A DNA stretch of 64,000 nt, taken from contig OX352772.1 of assembly GCA_947095535.1 (NCBI GenBank), positions 38,955,445 to 39,019,444 of the forward strand, written 5' to 3'. Position numbers and translations under genes: made by a program. The notes beneath the pieces are model-generated. The model searched no databases. It saw nothing but the letters and a program-made list of their open reading frames with translations, and was not told the DNA's origin. How positions within the stretch are numbered: position 1 is the first letter of the stretch; the number at the start of each line of letters is the position of its first letter. Positions 51,371-63,375 of this stretch are shown in pieces. The DNA is from Poecilobothrus nobilitatus. Taxonomy: Eukaryota > Arthropoda > Insecta > Diptera > Dolichopodidae.

Positions 51371-52489
51371 GCTAAAATCCAATATTGAATATGCAGTTAA
51401 AGAAGAAATTTTTGTAAGCCGTCTGTTTATTTCAAGTCTGTTTGTTAAAAGTTTATTTGGGCAATATTCCTTTTAAAGACTTTAAATGACACTTGTATTA
51501 GGATATAAATATATTTTTGAGTTATTTATAAAATAAATTAACCAACAGATATTATATTATAAATTTAAATTTATTTTGAAAATCTTTAAATGTTTTATTG
51601 AGTTTTGCTATTGTTGTAGTCGAAGAGAGATTCATATTAAATTTAATAGAAAAAATTATTTAGATAGAATTTTAATCTATAGTTAAAATATTTATTTGTT
51701 TTTTTTTAAATCTATTGTAGACTCATTTTTCTTTCCATGTTTAAAAGTTCTGTTGTTAAAAATTTATTTTTTCTGTTTTGAAATATTAATTGGGTATTAC
51801 AAAAATCTTATTTAGATATTTCATTATTAATTGTCTCATTAAAAGAGTTGAAATTTAATTTTATCTTTAAAAAATATTTTTTATCATATTTTTTAAACAA
51901 ATTTTTGAAAAATTTGCTTCAAAGTTTCACTTTATCCGTTCGTCCATCGGTTTACGAAACTTCTATATGTTTTAAAATAGGGGAAAATAATTTTAACTAT
52001 GGATTATATGTATCTTAAAAATTTGTTTATATAGCATTATACAGGGTGTCCGGAACTTAAAGGTCACGAAGAACGGAGGTGGTAGAGAAGTTTATAACAA
52101 ACACAAAAATGTTCTGGTCCATTTCTAACGATTTCCCAAATAACGCCTTTCAAAATAATTTCATTCACTTTTTAAATAATAACAACAGCTTTATCCCCGT
52201 ATAACATAGAGGATTCGTTTAAGTATTGGTAGCTAGCTGAAGTTTAACAATTTTTACTTTAAAATTTACTTTAAAATTTAATTTAAAGTTTCTAGATTTT
52301 AAATTGCGGTACAAAAATTGAAATCACAATAATATTAGAAGAGTTACAAGGTTTTAAATACGAAAAATATTGATATTTTACAATGTTTTATAAAATAACT
52401 GTAACTTTTCAGTAAAAAACTTTTACCGTTTTCGAGATTATCTAAATATGTATAACCATGTGCTTATTAAATATAACCATGTGCTTACG

Positions 52490-52760
52490 CTATTTTTATT
52501 TCTATACAAATACTTCCTATAAAAAAGATATAAAAATTGAAACTCCAATACTATAGTTTTATATGATTGTGTTAACATCTTTATTTATATAAGGGTTCTC
52601 AAAACTGAAGAAAATATCTTTTGATTTTTCCCAAAATAAAAAATTCTAACTTATGCTGCAAAAATGGTCAGAATTCTTAAATGCATTTTATTTTCTTTTT
52701 GAATATTTGTGCCTTTAGAACCCTTTGACTTTACATAGTATCTTGTTGAATATATTTCTT
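52490..52760 (+). repeat. Interspersed repeat shared with 37380-37720
   Basis: This is the second copy of the diverged repeat described at 37380-37720, in the same orientation. A TACAGGGTGTCCGGAA sequence at 52039-52056, a type of end common to non-autonomous insect elements, may be its left boundary, but no matching right end was found. Confidence 0.45.
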
Positions 52761-53023
52761 TAAAAAATTAATATTAAGTTAATACCTTACATTTTCTTTA
52801 TAAATTGTATCATTGTATAGGTCTGCAAAATTTTAAAACCATTATATTTAAAAAACAAAAAAAAAAACGATTTTGACAGAATTATTTTAAAAATTATTAA
52901 TTTCTGTTTAAGTATCACATTAAGAAAAACATTTATCTTCTTCCAATAACATTAAAAATAAAATTTAATATAATTTTATATAAAAAAATATGACATTATA
53001 ATGATACCTGATGATACCTTCAT

Positions 53024-53404
53024 ACAGGGTGTTTCCAAATTAACTACACTACTATATACCGCAAAATAGATCCTTATGAGTAGGTACTTTTTTTTTGTCT
53101 GGACGTATTGTATTCTTTTTTATGTTACGTCATCATATAAATATGCATTTTAAAAGAATAAAAATTGTTAAAGTTTCTAGAAGTCCGTAGTTTTAAAAGA
53201 GTGAAAAATAGAAAAATGAGTAAATCCACAATTAATATAATAATATGTGGACTCAATTAAAATATTTGAAAATTTTATTTAAGTCCACATATCTTGGAAA
53301 CTAAATAGAAGAGTCTCAGCCTAGTTCCCACACAAAATATTTATCTACTCATAAGGCATTATTCAGCGGTACATAGCAGTGTAGTTAGTTATGAAACATT
53401 TTGT
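53024..53404. mobile_element. Candidate MITE with ~60-bp terminal inverted repeats
   Basis: The left end ACAGGGTGTTTCCAAATTAA continues with CTACACTACTATATACCGC and CCTTATGAGTAG. The reverse complement of the right end reads CAAAATGTTTCATAACTAAC, CTACACTGCTATGTACCGC and CCTTATGAGTAG. The arms are about 60 bp with 80% or better agreement around a non-coding AT-rich centre. Total length is about 380 bp. The target duplication is unclear, and TA is possible. Confidence 0.8.
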
Positions 53405-53924
53405 TTATAGAATCATAAATATATAACAAAAATATAATAATATTTGAAAAATGATCGAACAATATCTAGATTTGTTGAATGATTTAATATCTTAAAATAA
53501 ATATAAAATTCAAATCTAATAAAAATGAAATAAATGTGTGATAATATCCTTACTAGAATCTTATTATACCTATTTTTATTTAAATTTAATTTTAAATTAT
53601 ATTTAAAAATAATGTAAAATCATAAATTTTGATAAATTTTCATATATAGACAATTAAACTTGTCAATTAATTTATTTAAAATGGCACTTAACATAAACTT
53701 TAAGAGAATTTTAATAGTAAAATATTAAAATAATTTTCATAAACATATTTTATATTTTGAATGACAATAATATGACAGAAATAAAAGAAGATATTTTCAT
53801 ATTTTAAATGATTTTCAGATTTTGATCATATAAAATTTTAATTTTTTATTATTATTATTATTACTATTATTTTATTATAACTAAAATTGGTTGTTATCAA
53901 ATTGGGAGAATGATACATTACTAA

Positions 53925-54715
53925 AATCGTTTTACAAAAAATAAAATTTTATCAAAAGATCTTTTTAAAAAAATTTGGTTTTACAAACAGAGAAATTGCA
54001 GATAATACACTTTGTAAAATCCATTTCACAAAAAATTTCTTTTATCCTTAAGATTGGAAAGCGATTATTTTTATTTTATTAAGTGCAACCCCCGCTATTT
54101 TAAATTGTTTGTTGTTGACACAAAAAAAATTGGAAGGGATTTTATAGATTGTTACAAAATCTTAGTTATACATACTCTTTTTCAAGAATACATATATTTA
54201 TATGTAAATGCGATATTTTGATTAGAAAGGATTTTAGAGTTGGTTGCAACATAAAAGTTTCTATAATTTGTTAAGCAGGCTTTTGGCTGCCACCACAATT
54301 TTACGACCTTAAATTGCAACATCTAAGTAAAACATATAATTGGAAGGTAGGTTTCAAAATATGTACTTATATATGTATGTATATACGATATTTTGATTAG
54401 AAGGAATTTTGTGGTCGGTTGCGAAATCAGGGTTTTTCCTTTTCCAGAATATTTATTTATATTCAGAGAAAGGATCTCAAAATTTCTATTTTTTCCAGAT
54501 TAATTTAATCGTTGTTTGTATGAATATGAATCGCCTTTTATCAAATAATGTTTTTCTTAATCATGCGAAGTGGCTGTTTTGCGAAATAGAAATTTGTGAA
54601 CTGGGTTTTTTGTCAAATGAGAAATTTGCCAAGTGGCTTTTTCGTAAAACAATGAATTTGCAAAGTGGCTGTCTTACGAAATGATTTTTGAAGAAAGGTA
54701 TTTTTGCAATGTGGC
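53925..54715. repeat. Composite repeat: ~89-bp units with ACAAA/GCAAA blocks
   Basis: An ACAAA-type block (53925-54060) is followed by two units with GCGATATTTTGATTAGAA, GGTTGC and AGAATA (54185-54280 and 54375-54450), then a GCAAA/CAAGTGGCTTTT block (54550-54715). The same association occurs at 62700-63375, which shows that these pieces travel together. Confidence 0.65.
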
Positions 54716-55569
54716 TAGTATTCTCATATCCATCACATTTGATATTAATTGATACGATTAAGAACATTATTTTAATAAATGTCAATAAAATAAAATAATA
54801 TAAAATTTGTACATAAGAAGAAATTATTTTCAAGTATCTATGTAATAAAATCAAATATTAATTTTAAATAATTTTTTTAATAAATTTTCAAAATCTAAAG
54901 TTTAATTATATTATTTTAACAATTGAACTATTAAGTTGGTCACTTTGAATAGTTTTAATGTTTCACTTGTTTCACATAATTTCTATTTTTTTTTCATAAA
55001 TATTCATAAGTTTTAATTTCTATTGATTTTTATTGATTATTGACTTTCTATTCTATTCTATTAGACTATTTCTATTGACTAAAAATTATTCTGCTGATAT
55101 TTCATTTTAATTTATTTAACAATAAAACATTTTTTTGGGATTATTGGGTCTAGAACTTTTAAAATGATATCCGACGAGTACAATAATTGTCGTTTAAAGG
55201 CAAATACAATGATTTGAAGGTATGAAGGTATGAAGTAAAAAACCTCATTATTTCATACACTACATTATTAGTCGATTATTTGTTGATCATTAGTCGCTCT
55301 GCGTCTGCAGACACCTAAAATTAAAAGATTTTGTATTTGTATTTAATTTTGAGAAACTGTTATTAAGAAATGACATAAATTAACGGTACAATAGAAAAAT
55401 TGCATACGAAGACAGATATTGCAGTTAAATAAAATATGAGAGCTAGAAATGTTATTGAAAAGTATGCTTGAAAAAAAGTGGACATAAAAAACTATAGCTT
55501 TTTATTGACTTATTATTGTCTCTTAAAAGTAATTCTCCTATGCTGACGTTTGCGGCTGGCGTGTACCTT

Positions 55570-55630
55570 TTTTAAAGTTGAAGTTGAGTAATGTTCAAAG
55601 CTGAACGCTAACCACTGAACTATTTGACAG
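55570..55630 (-). repeat. tRNA-like A-box remnant (possible SINE head)
   Basis: The minus strand reads TAGTTCAGTGGTTAGCG, a perfect A-box match (TRGYNNAGYGG). No acceptable B box follows (AACTTCAACTT only), so this is not a tRNA gene. It lies just left of the tandem array. Confidence 0.4.
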
Positions 55631-55884
55631 TTTGATTAAATTGTTATCGTTCTTCACTATCCATTTTGAAATTTAATTAATATTGACAGTTTCCTAACAA
55701 TTGATGTTACGCCAGCATTGGAGACGGAAATAAAAAAACTTAAAAATAAATAAAACAAGGTAGAATGTAAACCAACGGTTTTTAAAAGCGCACATTTCCA
55801 AAACTCAATACAAATTGTTTAGAAGTGTGACTTACACAAAAATTTGAAAATTTCATGTAATAAGAAAAAACTTGAAAATAGGAC

Positions 55885-57440
55885 ATTTTTGAGATTTTGA
55901 GGGGCCGTAAGTCCGGAATCCTATATAACTAAGAAATGCTGTTAACACACGTAAAAATATATTATTGAAGCTTTAATTTTTATGTCTTGCCGAAGAAAAG
56001 TTTTTACAGGTGCCTAAGTTACAGGTGTCTAAAAATAGCAAATTTTCAATTTTTGAGGCGTAATAACTCTTAAAGAGGGGGCGTTACCAAAAAATTTTCT
56101 GAGGAAACTTATACTAATTCTAAAAGTTCTTTCTTGTCTCAAAATTTTAGGTTCCTATCTAAAGGGGTGCCGGAGTTATGAAAAAAGAAATTTCATGCAA
56201 AATGTGGTTTTCACATAACGGTAAATTTAAATCGTAAATTACAAAATATTACATAATTTTGATATTGTTTTATATAGATAATAAAATTTTCGATCTTCTA
56301 CCGGTTTTAGATTGCAAAACTATTACGCAAAGCCCGAGATATATACATCTGAAAATGGAGCTTTTTTACAATTTTGAAGAGCTGCAGCTTTGGAACCCTT
56401 TACAACTAAAATAAACCTTTCACACACGTAAAAATATATTATTGTAGCTTTCATTTTCATGTCTCGCCGAAGAAAAATTTTTACAGGTGCCTAAGTTACA
56501 GGTGTTTAAAAATAGCAAATTTTCAATTTTTGAGGCGTAATAACTCTTAAAGAGGGGGCGTTACCAAAAAATTTTCTGAGGAAACTTATACTAATTCTAA
56601 AAGTTCTTTCTTGTCTCAAAATTTCAGGTGCCGGAGTTATGAAAAAAGAAATTTCATGCAAAATGTGGTTTTCACATAACGGTAAATTTAAATCGTAAAT
56701 TACATAATATTACATAATTTTGATATTGTTTCATATAGATAATAAAATTTTCGATCTTCTGCCTGTTTTAGATTGCAAAACTATTACGCAGAGCCCGATA
56801 TATATACATCTGAAAATGGGGCTTTTTTACAATTTTGAAGAGCTGCAACTTTGGAACCCTTTACAATTAAAATAAACCTTTCACACACGTAAAAATATAT
56901 TATTGTAGCTTTAATTTTTACATCTTGCAGAAGTAAAATGTGTGCAGGTTCCTAAGTTACAGGTGTTTAAAAATAGCAAATTTTCAATTTTTAAGCCCTA
57001 ATAGCTCATAAACAGGGGGTGGTCCGAAAAAATTTTCTGAGGAAACTTATACTAATTCTAAAAGTTCTTTCTTGCCTCAAAATTTCAAGCTTGTATCTAG
57101 AAGCGTGCCGGAGTTATGAAAGTAGAAAAATCATGCAAAATTTGGTTTTCACATAACGGTAAATTTAAATACTAAATTTAAAAAAATTGTATAATTTTGA
57201 TATTAATTTACAAAGATAAAAGAAATACCTGTCGAATGACGTTTTCAGATTGAAAAAATCTTAAGCAGAATATAAGATATATGCATTTAAAAATAGGGCT
57301 TTTTCAAAGTTTGAGGGGGTGTAGCTCCGTAATGGGGGGGGCTACATGAAAAAGTTGTTCCACAAAATTATTTTTTTTATAAGACCTACCTATGGTTAAA
57401 ATTTTTTTTCTCTATCTTTAACGGTGTAGAAGTTTTGTAA
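55885..57440. repeat. Tandem array, about 3.5 units of 460-480 bp
   Basis: The word CGTAAAAATATATTATTG recurs at 55950, 56427 and 56888, giving periods of 477 and 461. Each unit repeats CTTAAAGAGGGGGCGTTACC, GGAAACTTATACTAATTC, GTGCCGGAGTTATG and TTTCACATAACGG. The second unit has lost a short CTATCTAAAG segment. A fourth, shortened and diverged unit ends near 57440. Units 1 to 3 are highly similar. No open frame is maintained. Confidence 0.92.
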
Positions 57441-57444
57441 ACAG

Positions 57445-57467
57445 ACGGACGGACGGACGGACGGACA
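57445..57467. repeat. GGAC microsatellite at the end of the tandem array
   Basis: About five GGAC units directly follow the last array unit. The candidate MITE at 48486-49022 carries the complementary GTCC repeat, so this motif accompanies two different repeat elements. Confidence 0.9.
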
Positions 57468-58445
57468 GAGTGAAACTAATAAGCACATTTTTTCAAAATT
57501 TTTTTGGAAATGTGCTAAAAAGGCTTAAAAGTTTTTTAAAGTTAAAGTTACATGCCAACGCTAGCATTGGAGAATGGTCTTAAAACTTAGAAGTTCTTTT
57601 ATTTATTTTAGAATTGTTAAATATATAACTATATATAATTGAACCAAACTTTAGATATCTTCTAAATTCAACATCTACCTATATTAGAAAATTTTAAAAA
57701 TTATTGGAAAAAAAAATTTTAACTAAAGTAAATGCACAAAATACAAGTAATCAAGAGTACCTACTAAAATTTTGTGTATCTTTAACCTTAAATATATAAA
57801 AATCGTAAAAATTATTCTTACTTAAATGAGTGGATTTAAAGTTTTAATAGAAATAGAAAGAAAAATAAATTGTTTCAGTAGTTTTAGAGTTAAAATATTA
57901 ATTTCTTAAGTAAATATTAAAATTTCTATTATATGTTATACAATAATAATTTTGGTGAATTCCAAAAAAAAAAAAAATCTTTTTTGAAGTGTCAAATATT
58001 TTATTGAAAACGAACAAAATTTTATTTTTTAAATTAATGTTAAAACTTCCACTTCTACTCTATAGTTACTTACTAGATTGTGTTAAATATTCTATAGTTA
58101 CTAGTTTTGAATACACTTATGTAAGGATAATATTCACACTTTTCAGTTTTATTTTAATTAATTTAAAAAAAAAGAAAATTTTTTTTTTAGCCAGAAAATA
58201 TATGTCAGATTTTATATGTCAGACCAATAATATCTAAATAATATGGTTTTTAAATCGTACTTTCCAAAAATTAATAGTGCTTACATAAAATACTTGAAAA
58301 AATAAATGAAATTTTTTTAAACGTATGAATAATATACAATATTATATTATTGTATACACTTATTTAAATAGAACATTCTTAATATTATTATTTATATATA
58401 CATATAATATGTATTTATTATATATTTATTTTCATTTCTACTTAC

Positions 58446-58607
58446 GACAAGATTGTAATTCATCTTCTCCATCGTCACAGTCTTTTTGGTAATTGCAGAC
58501 CCACAATGATGTAATACATTTACCATTATTGCAACGAAACATTCCTGTGGGACATAATGATGGCACATTTTGTGGATTCGTACTTTCAACATTTTCTAAA
58601 TATCCAC
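58446..58607 (-). CDS. LRP1: LRP1 exon: first visible LA module
   Basis: This 162-nt exon gives visible residues 1-54. A spacer of about 17 residues rich in N, E and S leads into one LDLR class A module, with cysteines in the order of [18 protein letters not shown] and the acidic box DCDDGEDE. The acceptor is TTACAG and the donor GTAAG. It enters in phase 1 and leaves with one base of a split codon, so an earlier exon, presumably with the signal peptide, must exist. The usual aspartate after the fourth cysteine is replaced (VCNYQKDC), a mild departure from the calcium-box pattern. It sits isolated between a 7.8-kb intron and at least 5.4 kb upstream. Confidence 0.88.
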
Positions 58608-60485
58608 CTGTAATGGGTACAAAAAAATGAAAAAATTATAATAATTTAAAAAAAAAAGATTAAAACGAAAAACAAAAAAAAAAAAACAAATTTTATTAAA
58701 TTTTAAATTTTAAAGTGTTTATAAACTGTCATCAGACATACATACATATGTAGTTTACGTTATCCTAAACATTCATTTTTAAGCATTCTTTAAAAACAAA
58801 AAAAAAGAATATGTCATCATTTTTTCGTTATGCAGAAATTATTTTTTAGGTTCACTTATGAGTTCAACAACTGTTTAAATATGTTTTTAATATCAATATA
58901 CTTATTTATATGTATTACAATTTATGAAAAATTTTTGGTATAAAATATTAATTTTTTAATTTTAAAATAAATAAATTATTTTTTTTAAAAAATAAAATCA
59001 AAAAATTATTAGTATTAGTTTTAAGTTACATGTCTATTTAGACTGAGTTGAATAAAAATATTTTGCAGCCATTCTCAGAACTCTGTACTTATTCTGCATT
59101 ATACTGTTTTTATTAGTTGCCACATTTTATTGTGTTTCATTAAAATTTGATTCTAAGCGCTAGCCAAACTCTATTAAAGGATTACTTTATACATTGTTGG
59201 TGTAGATTTAACTAAATGGGGATAGAAAATGGAGGGGAAAAGTCGCAAATTATAAAATGGAGTATTGCTTACAGAGAGGGCAACACATTTGTTTTTTTTT
59301 TTTTTACACACTATCCAAACGGAATCCCTTATACATTATTGTAGGTTTGGATAAAGGGGAAAACATTTGGAGGGAAATAAGATGTTAGGGGAGAATTGGA
59401 AGGTAAATTAGAGACGAACCTGTACAAGTTCCTTTTGAAAAGTTGTAAATTGTAAAATGGCGCATTTCCATCAGAGGGGAACACATTAGATGGAAGCGTA
59501 TATTCCACATTTTAGCAATTCTCACATTAAATGAATTTCCATAATCAGTTTCGAACTCTCTAGGAATTTTCACAGTGTCGAAATAAGCCCTTAAAGCCTC
59601 ACTAGCGTTGTGTTGGAATTATTGGGAGCATTTTCTACATATCAATAGTTCCCACAGCAAATGAGTTTCCATAACAATAAGTTTAAATGATCTAGGAATT
59701 TCCACAGTGTAGATATGAGCACTTGCTGTCTTTCTTGTGTCACATTAGAATTGTTTAAGACAAGCCACTAATGATTTTAATTTATTTGAACAAGTGTTGT
59801 TACCTACACGAGATATCCATAAAAAAAAGTGATAAAGCTTCAATATTTCGACGAATGTTAATAAAAGTAAGAGTTCCTTACAGAATCAATGATATTTGTA
59901 ACTTTCAAAGCTAATAAGTTAACAGTTATTATATTATTTAAAAAACGTTCTATTAAACCAAGGAAATTAAATTTTTATATATAAAAAAAAATCTCTTATC
60001 TGCATTGTATATAAGTACCTATGTATATATTAAACGTAATTTGTTCCGAAATTTTAAGTATTTATACTTCCTCAGGTTAAAAATAAAAGTACTGTAAAAA
60101 AAAAAGGACTAATTTTTTTTTGACATAATAAAAAAAAAAAATGTTTTATAAAAATGAAAATAAAAAATAGATTTCGTAAAATGTAAAATATTTTGACTTA
60201 AAATAAAATTGGGAATGTTAATTGCATGTTAGTAGTTTACAGATAATTTTATGATGCTATTTTTGACTAAATTTTTATTTTTATTTATTTTTATTATTAA
60301 GATAAGTTAAATGATATAATATTTAAAATGAATTCTGTTTTATAGTTAGTACCTATGTTCTTAGTATATTTTTTTTTTTTTACTATATAAACTAATACTG
60401 CAGTGATACATAATAAATAGGGATACATTTATAGTAATAAAAGTGGAATATAAAAATGTTTTTTAATTATTTTATTTTAATTAAC

Positions 60486-60516
<31 letters not shown>

Positions 60517-61125
60517 GATATACTGACACCCTTTAATAATTATATCCTTTATTAAAGAAAAAGAACAAAAAAAAACTAAAAGTAAAAAGAATCCAATTAA
60601 ATTTATTTTGTGAAGTATTTTTTTTTTTATGTATATATATATGTATATGTAATTAAATTTCCAAAACATTAACAGAAGATAAAATAGAAATGTAAAAATT
60701 TGTTTCATGTTGGATACTATTCACGTATTTTAATTCTTTACTTGTGGTTGGGTTTGTATGGCACTTGATAAACATTGAACTGAATTTTAGGTTATACTTA
60801 TACATAAAATGTTATTTATCTGATTATTATGCTAATGTTGTCCAGTCCTTTTTTGTATGATATTTTAAAATTTAATCATATTAAAAATAATAAAATGTAA
60901 GCCAAAATCATAAAAAAAGTGATATTAATTTTTATTATGCGATTCAAGTAACGTCTCTATATTAGTTTTATTGGATAACATTGAATCGCGTATTAATATT
61001 TTGTGTTCATATTTACATACTCATTTATTTTTTTGTTCAGAGCTTCATCAGTGAATAGTTAATTAAATTTTTTAATTTTTTTTAAGCTTTTTTTATATAG
61101 ATTTAAAAAGTAAAAGCACTAATAC

Positions 61126-61372
61126 CCCGTCTACAATAAACGCTCTCAATTGACGCTCACTAGACACAACTATCTGTCAAACTAAAGTTAAATGTACTGA
61201 ATTGTATGAAAGTATCTACAATAGACATAATTATTCTAGAGCAAAAAGCAAAATTATAATTTGAAAAATATTTGATGAACGCTGTCATGTACATTTTATG
61301 GTGGACACTCCTTTGTAGACTACATGTAGTTAGCGTTATGAGAGCGTCATGAGTGCGTTCATTGTACATGAA
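61126..61372. mobile_element. Candidate MITE, ~247 bp, imperfect terminal inverted repeats
   Basis: The left end CGTCTACAATAAACGCTCTC and AATTGACGCTC match the reverse complement of the right end (CATGTACAATGAACGCACTC, then ATGACGCTCTC) with about 75-80% agreement over 30 bp. The centre is AT-rich. The open frame at 61160-61369 spans it and is not conserved sequence. Confidence 0.65.
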
Positions 61373-61479
61373 GCATAAACTTAAAAACTAAAAAGCAGCT
61401 CATCATTTAGTAGAATATATGCAGAAAGATAAGAAGCAAAATATTTTTTGAAAATTATTAGAAAATGGATTAGTTAGAT

Positions 61480-61523
61480 TAAAATAATTCTAAATTAAAA
61501 ATTTTTAATTTAGAATTATTTTA
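61480..61523. repeat. Perfect 44-bp palindrome without spacer
   Basis: Arms of 22 bp (starting TAAAATAATTCTAAATT) are exact reverse complements with no loop. Such a sequence can extrude as a cruciform or come from a foldback event. Confidence 0.93.
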
Positions 61524-62699
61524 GGAGATGATGGAAACGAAGAGCGCAGAAACGACATTAAAAGAAAATTGAGAATTGAAAGATGATGTAATTTAAATTT
61601 AACAACAATTTCATTTTTAAATTCAAAGAAAATCCATTATACTTTTAAATTTTATTATTCAAAGTCGGTAAATCATGGCTTTTAATTATAAGACCATAGT
61701 TTTATGACACCACACCAAAGAAATGAAAAAAAATTATTTACAGATCTTCGTTTAAATTACTTATACTATACGTTAAAAATCCTTGCAAAAATATTAAAGA
61801 TTATACCTACATCCGAGGAGAGTAAAAAAGGCTTCATCTCTTGGCTACAATATTGCATGTGGTAGGCAAATTTATCAAAAAAAAAAAAATAAATAAATAA
61901 TAATAAATAATTAACAATTGAATTAACGGTATAATTTTAAAATGTTATAATTTGCTTTCATTTATATTTTGTATTTCCGCATTTTGTTTATTTTAATGTT
62001 GCGTTTTTTATTTTTTTATTTTTTATTTGCATTTAATTTTTTTTAGGTTAGCCGGTAACAGTGTTGTCAATATAAATTATAAATAGTAAAAAAAAAGAAA
62101 AAACAAGAAACAAGAAAATAAAATAATAGAATAAAAAAAAAAAGGAAAATAAAATAATTTAGGATAAAAAATTCAGGTTTTTTTTTTATATGGAGGTTTT
62201 TTTATTTTTGAAGATTATACTAAAATTTTAATATTATTTAAATGCAGAGATAATTACTTCATGCATATTTTCGAATTAAGTTTATAATGTGTATTAAAAA
62301 GACATTTTTATTTTGTCTGTTATAATTGTGATTACGTCTAAAATTGGGTTTGACTTGTGAATGACAATTTATTAGAAAAACCTAAGTTTCAGTTGCAGCA
62401 TTTTTATATTTTACTTAATCTTGAAAGAAGTGTTATTGTTTAAAAAATCACCTCTAAAATTATTGAAAACGTTGTTGACTCCATTATTCCATTTTATATC
62501 AATTCGTTCTCAATTCTTTCTTTTGTAAGAATAAGTTTTAATTTTAATATCTTTTAATAGTGAGTTTATCAATGTTATATCTAAATAACTGGTTAGCACT
62601 CCAGTTAATCTTTTTCTTTAGTAACAGTATGCAAGTGGCAGCGTAACATTTCCGTAAACTCAGATGACAAACATTTATTTTTCCCTAAGTGTACTTATC

Positions 62700-63375
62700 A
62701 AAAAACTCATAATGCAAAAAATCATGTATAGCAAATTTCTCACTTAACAAATTTGCAATTTCTCACTTTTGGAATTCGCAAAATTTTAATTTAAAAAAAA
62801 TGTTTCTTTAGCAGAGGCTTTGTATATATGTAGTTAAATTAATGTGTTAATACTCAAGAAAATTTGTCTCCCTTTTACGGAATATTACTATATGTATATG
62901 TATATGCGATATTTTGAATTAGAAGAAATTTTAGAGTTGGTTATAAAATCAGGGATTCAATAATTTGTTCTGCAAGGGGTTACAAAAATAATTAGAAGAG
63001 AGTGTAGCTGATTTCAAAATTCGATTTTCTTTTTGCAGAATATGTATAAATAAGTATATATATGTGAGATTTCGACTTAGAAGGGATTTAAGAGTGGGTA
63101 CAAAATCAGGATTATACGTCTTTTACAGAATATTTATAGGTATATATGTACATGCGAGATTCTGAATTAGAAAAGATTTTAGGGTTACTTACAAAATCAG
63201 AGCTTTATGCATTTTACAGTATAATGTCTCCTGTTAATATATACTTAATGTCTTCTATTAATATATACTTATGTTATTTGATGTTATCCTTTTTGACAAA
63301 TGCGTTTTGTGAAACGAGTTTTTTGTCAAGTGATTTTTTCGCAATGTGATGTTTGCAAAGTGAGTTTAGGTGAAC
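62700..63375. repeat. Composite repeat, copy at 63 kb
   Basis: A CAAATTTGC-type block (62700-62800) is followed by units with GCGATATTTTGAATTAGAAG (62906), GTGAGATTTCGACTTAGAAG (63064) and GCGAGATTCTGAATTAG (63153). Each is followed by ACAAAATCAG and a TTTTACAGAATA boundary. A TTTGTGAAACGAGTTTTTTG block (63285-63375) closes it. The last two units are 89 bp apart. Confidence 0.68.

Larger units (their letters stand above)
50688..58445 (-). other. LRP1 intron, 7.8 kb
   Basis: This is the intron between the first and second visible LA exons. Near its 3' end on the minus strand it has a long AG-free zone. It also contains a LINE remnant (50990-51370), a repeat shared with 37.4 kb (52490-52760), a candidate MITE (53024-53404), a composite repeat (53925-54715) and a tandem array (55885-57440). 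Stretches 51.5-52.0 and 57.5-58.4 kb show nothing beyond AT-rich sequence. Confidence 0.84.

Noticed and set aside
60481..60708. Minus-strand ORF starting MKQIFTFLFYLLLMFWKF, which looks like a signal peptide and could be the missing first LRP1 exon
   Set aside because: No GT donor in the needed phase (one base of a split codon) follows the hydrophobic part. The rest of the frame translates TA-dinucleotide and poly-T sequence. Similar hydrophobic frames are common in this AT-rich DNA.
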